From: Clostridiales bacterium
GTDB lineage: Bacteria; Bacillota; Clostridia; Peptostreptococcales; T1SED10-28
Reading direction: 5' to 3'
DNA length: 52,484 bases
Assembly (NCBI GenBank): GCA_007120165.1
Contig: SKOH01000028.1
Location: forward strand, 1-52,484
Under the pieces are notes generated by a model. It saw only the letters and a program-made list of their open reading frames with translations, did no database searches and had not been told where the DNA came from. Of the stretch, positions 18,486-28,092 are shown piece after piece; position 1 is the first letter of the stretch; each line of letters starts with the position of its first letter. The position numbers and the translations under genes are program-made.

Positions 18486-18514
18486 TTGCAGAATCTTTGG
18501 AGTATTTGTATAAT
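18486..18514 (+). promoter_or_regulatory. ndk promoter
   Basis: TTGCAG (18486-18491), 17-base spacer, TATAAT (18509-18514), 30 bases before the ndk start. Confidence 0.75.
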
Positions 18515-18544
18515 TAAACCTAGGTGTATTGGAGGTGAAAAGAA

Positions 18545-18952
18545 GTGGAAAGGACATTTATTATGATTAAAAGCGACGGCGTACAACGGGGATTAATCGG
18601 CGAGATCATCTCCCGAATTGAACAAAAGGGATTTACACTTATTAAAGCGGAACTGAAACAACCGGAACGCAAAACCATAGAAGCTCATTACACAGAGCAT
18701 AAAGGCCGCCCTTATTTTGAATCTCTGGTATCCTTTATTTTGGAAGGCCCCGTTATGGCAATGGTTATCGAAGGGGAAAACGTCATTACCGTAATGCGCC
18801 TAATGATTGGCGATAAAAATCCGGAAAAGGCAATCCCGGGAACGATCCGAGGAGATTTTGCAAATAATACTACACGGAACCTAATTCATGGTTCCGACTC
18901 TACAGAGAGCGCTGAGAGAGAAATAAACATTTGGTTTTCTGAAGGCAGCTAG
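18545..18952 (+). CDS. ndk: Nucleoside diphosphate kinase
   Basis: Transfers the gamma phosphate of ATP to NDPs through a phosphohistidine; 135 residues, slightly short but typical for clostridia. N-terminal [18 protein letters not shown], the PGTIRGDF loop, and NLIHGSDS with the catalytic histidine at about residue 115. The start is GTG at 18545 behind GGAGGTGA. The middle ([21 protein letters not shown]) is the normal Kpn-loop region. Solitary plus-strand gene with its own promoter and terminator. Confidence 0.95.
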   Translation: MERTFIMIKSDGVQRGLIGEIISRIEQKGFTLIKAELKQPERKTIEAHYTEHKGRPYFESLVSFILEGPVMAMVIEGENVITVMRLMIGDKNPEKAIPGTIRGDFANNTTRNLIHGSDSTESAEREINIWFSEGS

Positions 18953-18977
18953 TTCAAACGCTATTTTATAGTTACTC

Positions 18978-19000
18978 AAGGGCCTCTATAGGTCCTTTTT
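18978..19000 (+). terminator. ndk terminator
   Basis: AAGGGCC (18978-18984) pairs with GGTCCTT (18991-18997, one G-U) and is followed by T residues. No T-run on the other strand, so it serves ndk only. Confidence 0.7.
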
Positions 19001-19007
19001 CCATTCA

Positions 19008-19829
19008 TTATTCTCCTCGGTTTTGCAGTTTCTGAAAATTTTCCGACTCTTTTAGGATTTTATCTAAGTCCGGAAGGAGACGTCTCATCTCAATTGGAAA
19101 TGGGAACAGAATAGTGGTACTTTCTGAGTTTTTCATATCCGAGATGGTGCGTAAAGTTCGCAAGGTTAATGAACCTTCCTGATGACTAAGGATTTCCGCA
19201 GCTTCTGAAATTTTCACCGCCGCTTGTTTTTCTCCTTCTGCTTGTATGACTACGGCTCTTCTCGTACGTTCAGCCTCTGCTTGGTGAGCGATGGCTCGCT
19301 GCATAGATTCAGGTATGATCACATCTCTAAGTTCCACTGCAGTGGCTTTTATGCCCCAGGGATCTGTGGCTTCATCAACAATTTCCTGGATTTTTTTATT
19401 GATTTTCTCTCGTTCGGAAAGCAGTTCATCAAGGTCAGCTTGACCGACAACACTTCGCATAGTTGTTTGAGCAAATTGACTGGTCGCTTCATAAAATTTT
19501 TCTACATTCACAACGGCTTTATCCGGTTCCGTGACACGATAATAAAGCACAGCATTCACTTTGCACGTCACATTATCCCGAGTGATTACTTCTTGGGGTG
19601 GTACATTATCCACGACAATTCGTAAGGAAATACGTTCAATTCGGTCAATAAAAGGAATAATAATTACTAAACCCGGACCTCGCACCCCTACCAAACGGCC
19701 TAGACGAAACAGTACGCCTCTTTCATATTCCGGAAAAATCTTGATGGCCATCCTAAAAATGAGTAAAAGTATTATAATTAAAACAATGATCGGAACCACA
19801 CTTTCCAGATTTTCAATGATACCCGGCAT
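19008..19829 (-). CDS. Slipin (stomatin-like SPFH/band 7 protein)
   Basis: Membrane-anchored SPFH protein of 273 residues. One N-terminal hydrophobic hairpin (about 8-28), then FPEYERGVLFRLGRLVGVRGPGL opening the SPFH domain, the RDNVTCKVNAVLYYRV and VVGQADLDELLSERE segments, and a C-terminal AEAERTRRAVVIQAEGEKQAA coiled coil that drives oligomerisation. It follows the NfeD gene by 19 bases; this NfeD-slipin pairing is widespread, and in Pyrococcus the NfeD partner cleaves the C-terminal part of the slipin. Likely role: membrane microdomain organisation. Confidence 0.92.
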   Translation of the reverse strand: MPGIIENLESVVPIIVLIIILLLIFRMAIKIFPEYERGVLFRLGRLVGVRGPGLVIIIPFIDRIERISLRIVVDNVPPQEVITRDNVTCKVNAVLYYRVTEPDKAVVNVEKFYEATSQFAQTTMRSVVGQADLDELLSEREKINKKIQEIVDEATDPWGIKATAVELRDVIIPESMQRAIAHQAEAERTRRAVVIQAEGEKQAAVKISEAAEILSHQEGSLTLRTLRTISDMKNSESTTILFPFPIEMRRLLPDLDKILKESENFQKLQNRGE

Positions 19830-19848
19830 ATTTCATCACCCTCTCCTA

Positions 19849-21207
19849 TTATTTATCCCTGCTCTTTTCCTGTTCATTTTCTTTCACAACAATACATACC
19901 ATACCTTCTCTTTTTAAAATTCGAACCTTCTCTCCTTCCTGAATTGAAGCGGAGTCCCGAGCTTTTGCTCGCCATAGCTCTCCATGCACTTTTATCAACC
20001 CTTCGGGATCTATGACTTCTTTAACGATTCCTGTAACTTCAGCAAATTCGTCCTTACCGTGAACCACTTTTGATTTTTTTAATCGATAAAGAGCGGCTAC
20101 AATGATAACCAAAAGAATCGATGCTATAATACCAACTCCAATGGCAATCGTTCGAAATTCTGCCAGCCAACGGTCCGAAGCAAGGGGTTCTAGAGGTAAA
20201 TACAGTATCCCAATAATCATACTGATCACTCCTCCAGTACCGAGGACACCATAAGTGGGAGTATAGGCCTCGGCAATGATCAATCCTATCCCTAATAGAA
20301 TCATAATTGCTGCAAAAACGTTTACTTCAAACATCCCTAATCCATAAAAAGCCAACATAAGAGCGATTGCTCCGAGTACCTCCGGAAAAAATGTTTCCGG
20401 CGCATTAAATCCAATTACTAAACCGTAAAACCCTACTATAAAGAGGACAAAAGCGATTTGAGGGTTACTGATCAGATGAGTTATAGTGTCCCTAGTACTT
20501 CTTTCAATTTCTAGAACTTCCACACCTTCTGTGTTGAGTATAACCTCTTTAGTCTGCAACATTACCTCAAATCCCTGCAGGTTATCCAGCAGAGCAGGTA
20601 TATCCTCTACTATTCCGTCAATAATTTCCAACTGGATCGCTTCGTCTCCGCTTAAGGTTAAATTTTCAATTACGAAACGTTCTGCCACATCAGCAGGACG
20701 GTTCCTGGATTCTGCAATACTGCGGATATGCCCAGCTAAAAATTGTACGGCTTTGTCATCTGCCGATGTGCTTTCTCCTTCTGCACTCATAGTCACCGGC
20801 ATTGCAGCACCAATTGTTGTTCCCGGTGCCATAACCGCTTGATGTCCTGCTAATAAAATGAAGGTTCCCGCAGAAGCTGCAATTCCTCCTTGGGGATATA
20901 CGTATGTGACAATGGGAACATCCGCATTGATCATACTCGATACAATATCAAGGGTTGCATTCACCAAGCCTCCTGGGGTGTTCAGAAGAATCAGCAAAGC
21001 CTCAGCACCTTCTTCTTCCGCTATCTTTATTCCCCGCTGGATATGAGATGCTGTGCCGGCGGTCACCATTCCTTCAACACGAATGCTGTAAATAAACGGA
21101 TCTGGACTCTCTTCTTGCCCGAAACTTACCGTAAACAAAGTTAAGATTATAATTACCACAAGTGTAAGGGAAAATGTGTGTTTTTTATAGCTGCTTAAAA
21201 CTCTCAT
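19849..21207 (-). CDS. NfeD-family membrane serine protease
   Basis: 452 residues: signal peptide/first membrane span (about 9-28), ClpP-like Ser-Lys protease domain with TPGGLVNATLDIV, a conserved SAGTFILLAG motif holding the nucleophile (serine just after IAA), and a downstream lysine in DDKAVQFLAGHI as the probable general base; then four or five membrane spans (about 245-365) and a soluble NfeD OB-fold at the C-terminus (GIVKEVIDPEGLIKVHGELW). This is the long form of NfeD. It is paired with the slipin gene downstream, its likely substrate or partner. Confidence 0.92.
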   Translation of the reverse strand: MRVLSSYKKHTFSLTLVVIIILTLFTVSFGQEESPDPFIYSIRVEGMVTAGTASHIQRGIKIAEEEGAEALLILLNTPGGLVNATLDIVSSMINADVPIVTYVYPQGGIAASAGTFILLAGHQAVMAPGTTIGAAMPVTMSAEGESTSADDKAVQFLAGHIRSIAESRNRPADVAERFVIENLTLSGDEAIQLEIIDGIVEDIPALLDNLQGFEVMLQTKEVILNTEGVEVLEIERSTRDTITHLISNPQIAFVLFIVGFYGLVIGFNAPETFFPEVLGAIALMLAFYGLGMFEVNVFAAIMILLGIGLIIAEAYTPTYGVLGTGGVISMIIGILYLPLEPLASDRWLAEFRTIAIGVGIIASILLVIIVAALYRLKKSKVVHGKDEFAEVTGIVKEVIDPEGLIKVHGELWRAKARDSASIQEGEKVRILKREGMVCIVVKENEQEKSRDK

Positions 21208-21299
21208 TTAAATCCCCCCTATCCTCCGTAGAAAACCTTTATTATTATATAAATACCCCCGATGTAGTTATTTAAGAAAATGATTTGGCATTTTCCCAA

Positions 21300-21328
21300 A
21301 AAAAAACACCTCAGTAGAAGGTGTTTTT
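21300..21328 (-). terminator. rnpB terminator
   Basis: AACACCT / AGGTGTT stem with a seven-base loop; on the minus strand followed by eight or more T. Lies about 12 bases after the RNase P RNA 3' end. Confidence 0.85.
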
Positions 21329-21337
21329 GAGAAAAAC

Positions 21338-21682
21338 ATAGCGAGCAAATCTATAAGCCGAGTTCTGTATTAAATGGTCATCTATCTAGACTTACTGTTG
21401 CCAGTAAGTTCAAGCAACCTACCACGGGACACGACGGGCAGCCGCATTTTCAGTCCCTACTTGGTCTTGCTCTAGGTGGGGTTTACATAGCAGGCTAGTC
21501 ACCTAGCCTCTGGTGAGCTCTTACCTCGCCATTCCAACCTTACCTCTATAAGAGGCGGTATATTTCTGTTGCACTTTCCTTAGAGTCGCCTCCACTGGGA
21601 ATTACCCAGCACCCTGCCCTATAGAGCTCGGACTTTCCTCGTTAGCCAAAGACTAACGCGACCATCTGATTTACTCGCTCCA
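21338..21682 (-). ncRNA. rnpB: RNase P RNA (M1 RNA)
   Basis: Catalytic RNA that removes tRNA 5' leaders. Terminal helix P1 is visible: minus-strand AGCGAGTAAATC (21679-21668) pairs with GATTTGCTCGCT (21351-21340). Universally conserved blocks are present: GAGGAAAGTCCGAGCTC near the 5' end, the AGGGTGCTGGGTAA and GGAAAGTGCAACAGAAA segments, and near the 3' end GGTAGGTTGCTTGAAC plus CAGAACTCGGCTTATAG. The arrangement looks like the ancestral type A rather than the Bacillus type B. Exact ends are estimates (within about 5 bases). Confidence 0.93.
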
Positions 21683-21697
21683 TTAATTTTCATCAAA

Positions 21698-21726
21698 ATC
21701 ATACCATAGAATGTCGAATAAGTCAA
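21698..21726 (-). promoter_or_regulatory. rnpB promoter
   Basis: Minus-strand TTGACT (21726-21721), 17-base spacer, TATGAT (21703-21698); predicted start about 8 bases before the mature RNA. The -35 lies just after the nif3 stop region. Confidence 0.8.
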
Positions 21727-21740
21727 AGCTGGCGTCCTTA

Positions 21741-22847
21741 TTACAGGGTTTTAAAAGGGTTATTTAAATTTTCAGCCAGATGGATTTCCAAATCTTCAAA
21801 TCGATCCTGCAGTTTATTTTTAATAAACTCCCGAAAAATAATTTCACTTTCATAATGACCGATATCCAAAATCGCCATTTCCCCCACGGATGCATCCTGA
21901 GCCTCATGGTACTTTAGATCCCCAGTAATGTAACAATCTGCGCCGACCCTTCTTGCCTGCTCGACAAAATCACCCCCGGACCCATTCAAAATGGCAACAT
22001 TGGTTATATCCCGCTGCAAATCTCCCACAAACCGCACTTCTTTTAGCTGCAGGATTTTTTTTAAATGTCTGATAAATTCTTCCAAACCCAGGGTATTAGA
22101 GAGCTTTCCAAACCTTCCCAGGCCCACATTCTTCAGTGGGATTTCCAATGGATAAAGATCATAAGCGACCTCTTCATAGGGATGAGCCAGCTGCACTTCT
22201 TTTATAAGTCTTGGGATATCCTTTCGCTCCACTATGGTTTCGACCTTATATTCCTCTACCATTTCCAATGCATCTTTCTTCCCTAAAAATGGATTGGAAC
22301 CGGTTCCCGGTTTAAACGTTCCAATGCCCGAAGTCCCAAAGGTACAGTGACTGTAACTGCCGATATGTCCCCCACCGCCACTATGAATGGCATCAATTAT
22401 TTTTTCCCTGTGGGTTTTCGGTACATAAACCGTAAATTTATAATAAGGCTTTAGATCGGAAGAGGCAAGCAATTCGATCTCCCTTAACCCGATTTTTTCT
22501 GCAATATATTGATTCAGCCCTTCCGGGGCCACATCCATATTTGTATGGGTGACGTAAATCTGAATATCCTGTTGAATAATTTTTTGAATCATGGCTCCTT
22601 TAGGCTCTTCAAAGTCAATATTCTCTAAGGGTTTGAAAATTAACGGATGATGAGAAATAATAAGGTCTACATCTTTTTCCACGGCTTCCCGCACTACCCC
22701 TTCATTAACTTCAAGGGTAACCATGATGCGCTGCACTTCTTTACTCTTTGAACCGATTTGCAAGCCTACCCGGTCCCATTCCATTGCATAGGTCTTCGGT
22801 GCAATACTTTCCAGCTGTTCGATAATATCCTTTACCTTTATAGACAT
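21741..22847 (-). CDS. Nif3-like dinuclear metal-centre hexameric protein
   Basis: 368 residues, the long form of the NIF3/YqfO family: two halves that build the metal site (N-terminal ISHHPLIFK with the histidine pair; C-terminal ILDIGHYESE) around an inserted PII/CutA-like domain (about 125-230, with GGGHIGSYSHCTFG). Annotated elsewhere as GTP cyclohydrolase I type 2 homolog, but the true function is not settled. It overlaps trmK by 10 bases, the conserved sigA-trmK-nif3 arrangement of Firmicutes. ATG with AAAGGAGG site. Confidence 0.9.
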   Translation of the reverse strand: MSIKVKDIIEQLESIAPKTYAMEWDRVGLQIGSKSKEVQRIMVTLEVNEGVVREAVEKDVDLIISHHPLIFKPLENIDFEEPKGAMIQKIIQQDIQIYVTHTNMDVAPEGLNQYIAEKIGLREIELLASSDLKPYYKFTVYVPKTHREKIIDAIHSGGGGHIGSYSHCTFGTSGIGTFKPGTGSNPFLGKKDALEMVEEYKVETIVERKDIPRLIKEVQLAHPYEEVAYDLYPLEIPLKNVGLGRFGKLSNTLGLEEFIRHLKKILQLKEVRFVGDLQRDITNVAILNGSGGDFVEQARRVGADCYITGDLKYHEAQDASVGEMAILDIGHYESEIIFREFIKNKLQDRFEDLEIHLAENLNNPFKTL

Positions 22848-23614
22848 CCTTTAACCTCCTTTAACTTATCCGCCTTAATCTTCGCCCTTTCATTCATTCG
22901 AATCGCGGCTTCACTATCTCTACCCCCGGTTTCCCGGATGATTTTTTCCATTTGGTCAATCCGCAGATCCAAAAATTTCTCGGCAAGACTTTTAGGATTT
23001 TCAAAGAAAAAAAAGCCCAGTTCCATTTGCATACTTTGATAAATTTCAAAAGATTTGGGATACTGCTTTTCGATACGCGCTGTTTCCGGTCCGGGAATAG
23101 AAGGGCTCCTTTCTTCAGGTTCCTTTGATTTCCCACCAGTCTTCAGGGATACTACAAGAATTTCATATATTCTGCGGCCTTCCTGAACCAGTAAGTCCTT
23201 TTCTATATGATAGCCTTCCATGGATAAGTGCAATCGCAGTTCCGATTGCTGCTGCATGGGCTGTAATATCATCCGATTGACAGACTTTTTTAACCGGCTG
23301 CTGTTTTTCAAGATTTCAATGATCAGTTTTCCGCCCATTCCCGCCACAATAATTACATCCAGCTCCTCTTCCTCTAAAGGAACCGTCCCTGCCCCTAATT
23401 TTGTTTTAATATGCTCGTCCAAACCATGGGCTCTAATATTATTCCTTGCAGCGCAGAGGGGCTCCGGGTTAATATCTGTGGCAATAACGGTTGATGCAAT
23501 TTGATTTTTAATTAGGTAAATTGGAAGATACCCATGATCTGTGCCGATATCTCCAACCCTTTCCTTAGGACGTATCTCCTGAGCGATTTTTAAAAGACGT
23601 GGGGTTAAATCCAT
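22838..23614 (-). CDS. trmK: TrmK, tRNA (adenine-22-N1)-methyltransferase
   Basis: SAM-dependent methyltransferase modifying A22 of tRNA; 258 residues, slightly longer than the Bacillus protein because of an insertion around residues 165-185. Rossmann motif I reads DIGTDHGYLPIYL (from about residue 22), followed by ATDINPEPL and VAGMGGKLIIEIL, and a helical C-terminal coiled coil. Good AGGAGG site. Preceded by sigA (with a terminator between), followed with overlap by nif3. Confidence 0.93.
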   Translation of the reverse strand: MDLTPRLLKIAQEIRPKERVGDIGTDHGYLPIYLIKNQIASTVIATDINPEPLCAARNNIRAHGLDEHIKTKLGAGTVPLEEEELDVIIVAGMGGKLIIEILKNSSRLKKSVNRMILQPMQQQSELRLHLSMEGYHIEKDLLVQEGRRIYEILVVSLKTGGKSKEPEERSPSIPGPETARIEKQYPKSFEIYQSMQMELGFFFFENPKSLAEKFLDLRIDQMEKIIRETGGRDSEAAIRMNERAKIKADKLKEVKGCL

Positions 23615-23673
23615 TATAGATCCTCCTGCTTCCTGATTAGTTTCTTGATTCGTTTATTTATACTATAAAGAAA

Positions 23674-23701
23674 CCAATAGATTCGGTTAGGAAGCTATTG
23701 G
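23674..23701 (-). terminator. sigA terminator
   Basis: CCAATAG (23674-23680) and CTATTGG (23695-23701) pair across a 14-base loop; minus-strand tail TTTCTTTAT. About 24 bases after the sigA stop. Confidence 0.6.
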
Positions 23702-23725
23702 CTTGAATTTAATTTACTGCTGTGC

Positions 23726-24863
<1,138 letters not shown>

Positions 24864-24871
<8 letters not shown>

Positions 24872-26699
24872 CCTGGTCCCTCCCTTCTTTTAATTGATGA
24901 CTTTGAAGCTCTTTGTTAATTCCCATGATTTCCATTCCTATTTTCAGCAAGATTCTATCTACCTCTTCCTTTTCAAAATTGGGACTTGCCAAGTGTTCCT
25001 GTTGTTGTTTTTCCAAGATCTTTTTTCGATAGAGCAATTTATATTTTTTAAGATTGTATAAATAATCTTCAAGGATTTTTCGAATTTCACCTTCCTGACG
25101 ATCAAGGGAGGCAATTTCATCTAACAGGTCTTTATGATCCTGCAGCTCATGATCTGTGGGACTTCGCTGATCCTGGTAGAATAAATAACGTACCACTTGC
25201 TGATGGGCTTCAATGGAAAAGTCCTCAATTTCCACATGTTCTTTTATAAAAGGAATTTGGTTTTCATTATCCAGCATAAATTTGATAATGAGTTTTTCCA
25301 GCTTAATATGCCCGTCCTGTTCAATACTGGGCATGGTATACAAATAACTTGACCTGGATCCCTCTTTTGTTTGGGTATAGTCTGCCTGGTTACTAAATTT
25401 TTTGTGAAGCTGCTTCTGATTCTTTCCTCGGATTTCTATTAACAAAGAACCCTTTGAAAGACTCAGCTCTTTCGCCAGTTCCTCTGCGTAGGCTTCCTGT
25501 TCGATAGGGCTTTTCACTTTTCGTAAAAGCTTGGTTGCTTCCTTTGAGAAATCAACCTTCCCTTCCGTACTGTTTAAGGGATATCTTTCTCTGATATTTT
25601 GAATTTGATATTCTATATGGTTTGGCGATTCTTTAATCCGTTGGTAAAAAACTTCTTTTCCCCGTCGACGTATGAAATCATCAGGATCTTCTTCTTTTCC
25701 CAAGGACAGAACCCTGATTTTCAGGCCTTCGTTTTCGAGAATCTGAATGCTTCGCAGGGTAGCTTTAACTCCGGCTTCATCGCCATCAAAGGCGACCACC
25801 ACTTCATTAGCATATTTTTTCAATAATTGGCCATGGTCTTTGGTTAAAGAAGTTCCGAGCGTCGCCACAGCATTTTTGACTCCATTACCATGGAGGGCAA
25901 TTACATCCATATAGCCTTCTACTAATATCAGTTGATGATCTTTAATATTTTTTTTTGCCAGATTTAAACCATATAATATTTTTCGTTTGTTAAATATCTT
26001 GGTTTCCGGCGAATTCAGGTATTTGGGTAAACTTTGGTCCAGTACCCGTCCGCCAAATCCAATAACCATTCCCCGGGTATTAAATATCGGATAAATAATT
26101 CGATTCCGAAAGCGGTCGTAGTATCGATCCCCTTGCTTATTTTTTAAAATAAGTCCGGTTTTTTCGATGGTCTCTTTAGGATAATTATTCTTTACTAAGT
26201 AATCCAATAAGCCATCCCATCGATCCTCGGCGAGGCCTAAGCCAAAGGCTTTAATCTCCCCGGAAGTGACACCCCGTTTTTTGAAATACTGCAGCCCTTT
26301 ATTTTGGGAAGATGTCAAGTTTTTATAATAGTATAGTCCCGCTATTCGATTAATTTCGTATAGTTGTTTAGTTTCCTGTCTTTCCTGATCCGAGATATTA
26401 TCTTCGGTGTCTACAGGGATATTTGCTTTTTCTCCCAGCAATTTCAAAGCTTCAATAAAATCCAGATTCTCCATTTTCATGACAAATTGTAAAACATCTC
26501 CCCCTTCACCGCATCCAAAGCATTTATAAATCTGCTTATCCCGGTTAATCATAAAGGAGGGAGTTTTTTCATTATGAAAAGGACATAGGGCTTTATAAGA
26601 TGTACCTGAGGATTTTACCTCAATGTAATTCCCTATTGTATCCACGATATCATGGGCTTCTTTAATGGCTTCAACTTTATCTTCATTTATCTTTCCCAT
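24864..26699 (-). CDS. dnaG: DnaG primase
   Basis: Makes RNA primers at the replication fork; 611 residues. N-terminal CHC2 zinc finger ([11 protein letters not shown] ... CFGCGEGGD, about residues 41-65), core DnaG_N domain, TOPRIM domain with [11 protein letters not shown] (acidic Glu) and [10 protein letters not shown] (DxD-like), and a C-terminal helicase-binding region. ATG behind GGTGAT. First gene of dnaG-sigA with a clear promoter upstream. Confidence 0.97.
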
Positions 26700-26756
26700 A
26701 GAATCACCTAATTCTTAAAGTTGTCATTCATGGGAATTTACACCCACGAGCTTTAT

Positions 26757-26785
26757 ATTATAACCATAATTCAAAAAAAGATCAA
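26757..26785 (-). promoter_or_regulatory. dnaG-sigA promoter
   Basis: Minus-strand TTGATC (26785-26780), 17-base spacer containing seven T, TATAAT (26762-26757), about 58 bases before dnaG. A small hairpin GTGGG/CCCAT is possible in the leader. Confidence 0.7.
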
Positions 26786-26880
26786 TTAATTTATAACTGA
26801 AAATCTCTATTCTTATGACTTTATTCGACATACTTCTTTTTAATTCCTTCTTAATCACTAAAAAAAATATATTCAGAATA

Positions 26881-27909
26881 TTATTTCGGTTTCGGAATAA
26901 ATTTTTCTTGGAAAATTTTTATGATATATCCATCGGTACACCCTGCTATAAAATCCACGATTCCCCGCTCCAACCCTTCTTCCTCCGCGATGGCACAATA
27001 CTTCGGCGGCAGCTCCCGGGGATTATCCAAAAAGTAAGAATATAAAAATTCGATGATATAATGAGCCTTTTGCCGTTCTTTACTGCAGAAATCTCCTTTA
27101 TAGACCTTTGTAAACATAAAGCTTCTGAGTTTTGCCATCATGGCTTTTGCCTCTTCACTTTGATAGGTCTTAACTTTCTCTTTTATCTCAAGGCTTGGAT
27201 TCTCGAGTTTTGCTCTTGTTTCAAAAACCAGGTCTTTCGTTAACGTATTAACCCGCTCACTATGGGTATTGCCTAAATACTCTAATAACTCTTTTGGGAT
27301 CTCCGACTCGGTTAATACCCCCACACTTAAGCTGTCTTGAATGTCGTGGCATAAGTAAGTGATCCGGTCCACGACCTTTACCACATTCCCTTCTAGAGTT
27401 TTACAAAATTCTTTACCGGTGTGATTTAATATGCCATCACGAACTTCATCACTTAAATTAAGACCCCTACGTTGTTTTTCCAATTTATCTACCACTCTAA
27501 GACTCTGTTCATTGTGTTTAAAATGACCGGTTATCTCGTTTAAGGTTTCCTCTCCGCTATGACCGAAACAAGTGTGTCCCAGGTCATGTCCGAGACTGAT
27601 TGCCTCTACTAAGTCTTCGTTTAACCGTAAAGCTCTTGCTACCGTTCGTGAAATTTGACTGACTTCCAGTACATGGGTTAACCTAGTTCTGAAAAAGTCA
27701 TCCTTTACAATAAAAACCTGGGTTTTTTCCTTTAGCTTTCGAAAGGATTTCGAATGAATAATCCGGTCCCGGTCCCGTTGAAACATGGTTCGAATTTCAC
27801 AAGGCTCTTCATATTTAATTCTTCCCCTGCTCTCAGCGCTTAGCATAGCATAGGGGGATAGGGTTTTTTTCTCGAGGGCTTCACTTTCCTGACGAATGTT
27901 ATACTCCAT
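26881..27909 (-). CDS. dgt: Deoxyguanosinetriphosphate triphosphohydrolase-like protein (Dgt)
   Basis: HD-superfamily dNTP triphosphohydrolase, 342 residues from the ATG chosen. Metal ligands in the order H...HD...D: TRLTHVLEVSQI, LGHDLGHTCFGHSGEE, and VVDRITYLCHDIQD. The N-terminal RDRDRIIHSKSFRKLKEKTQVF segment is typical of the family. A GTG three codons upstream is in frame, but it overlaps the GGAG ribosome site, so ATG at 27909 is preferred. Stands between ppdK and dnaG, a common clostridial arrangement. Confidence 0.93.
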   Translation of the reverse strand: MEYNIRQESEALEKKTLSPYAMLSAESRGRIKYEEPCEIRTMFQRDRDRIIHSKSFRKLKEKTQVFIVKDDFFRTRLTHVLEVSQISRTVARALRLNEDLVEAISLGHDLGHTCFGHSGEETLNEITGHFKHNEQSLRVVDKLEKQRRGLNLSDEVRDGILNHTGKEFCKTLEGNVVKVVDRITYLCHDIQDSLSVGVLTESEIPKELLEYLGNTHSERVNTLTKDLVFETRAKLENPSLEIKEKVKTYQSEEAKAMMAKLRSFMFTKVYKGDFCSKERQKAHYIIEFLYSYFLDNPRELPPKYCAIAEEEGLERGIVDFIAGCTDGYIIKIFQEKFIPKPK

Positions 27910-27970
27910 TGGAATCACTCCTTTTGTTGAAGTATGATGCCTTATTTATACCCATTACCCGGACAAATAA

Positions 27971-28001
27971 AAATAAATGGAGCAATTGTCTCCATTTATT
28001 T
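27971..28001 (-). terminator. ppdK terminator
   Basis: AAATAAATGGAG (27971-27982) and CTCCATTTATTT (27990-28001): a twelve-base-pair stem with seven-base loop, followed by T-rich sequence on the minus strand. About 90 bases after the ppdK stop. Confidence 0.8.
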
Positions 28002-28092
28002 TTAGAGGGCCTAACATTTAGTGTTTTATCGTCTCTTCCATTTGGATTTGTCTTCACTATAGAATATCTGAAAATTCATCATCACTCTTGGT

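Noticed and set aside
21338-21682. Structured intergenic region first considered as a riboswitch before nfeD
   Set aside because: The conserved blocks and P1 pairing identify it as RNase P RNA with its own promoter and terminator.
26866-26885. AT-only hairpin (ATATT/AATAT) at the dgt stop followed by eight T
   Set aside because: The stem is five weak pairs with a three-base loop and overlaps the coding end; too weak to list as a terminator, although the T-run makes it possible.
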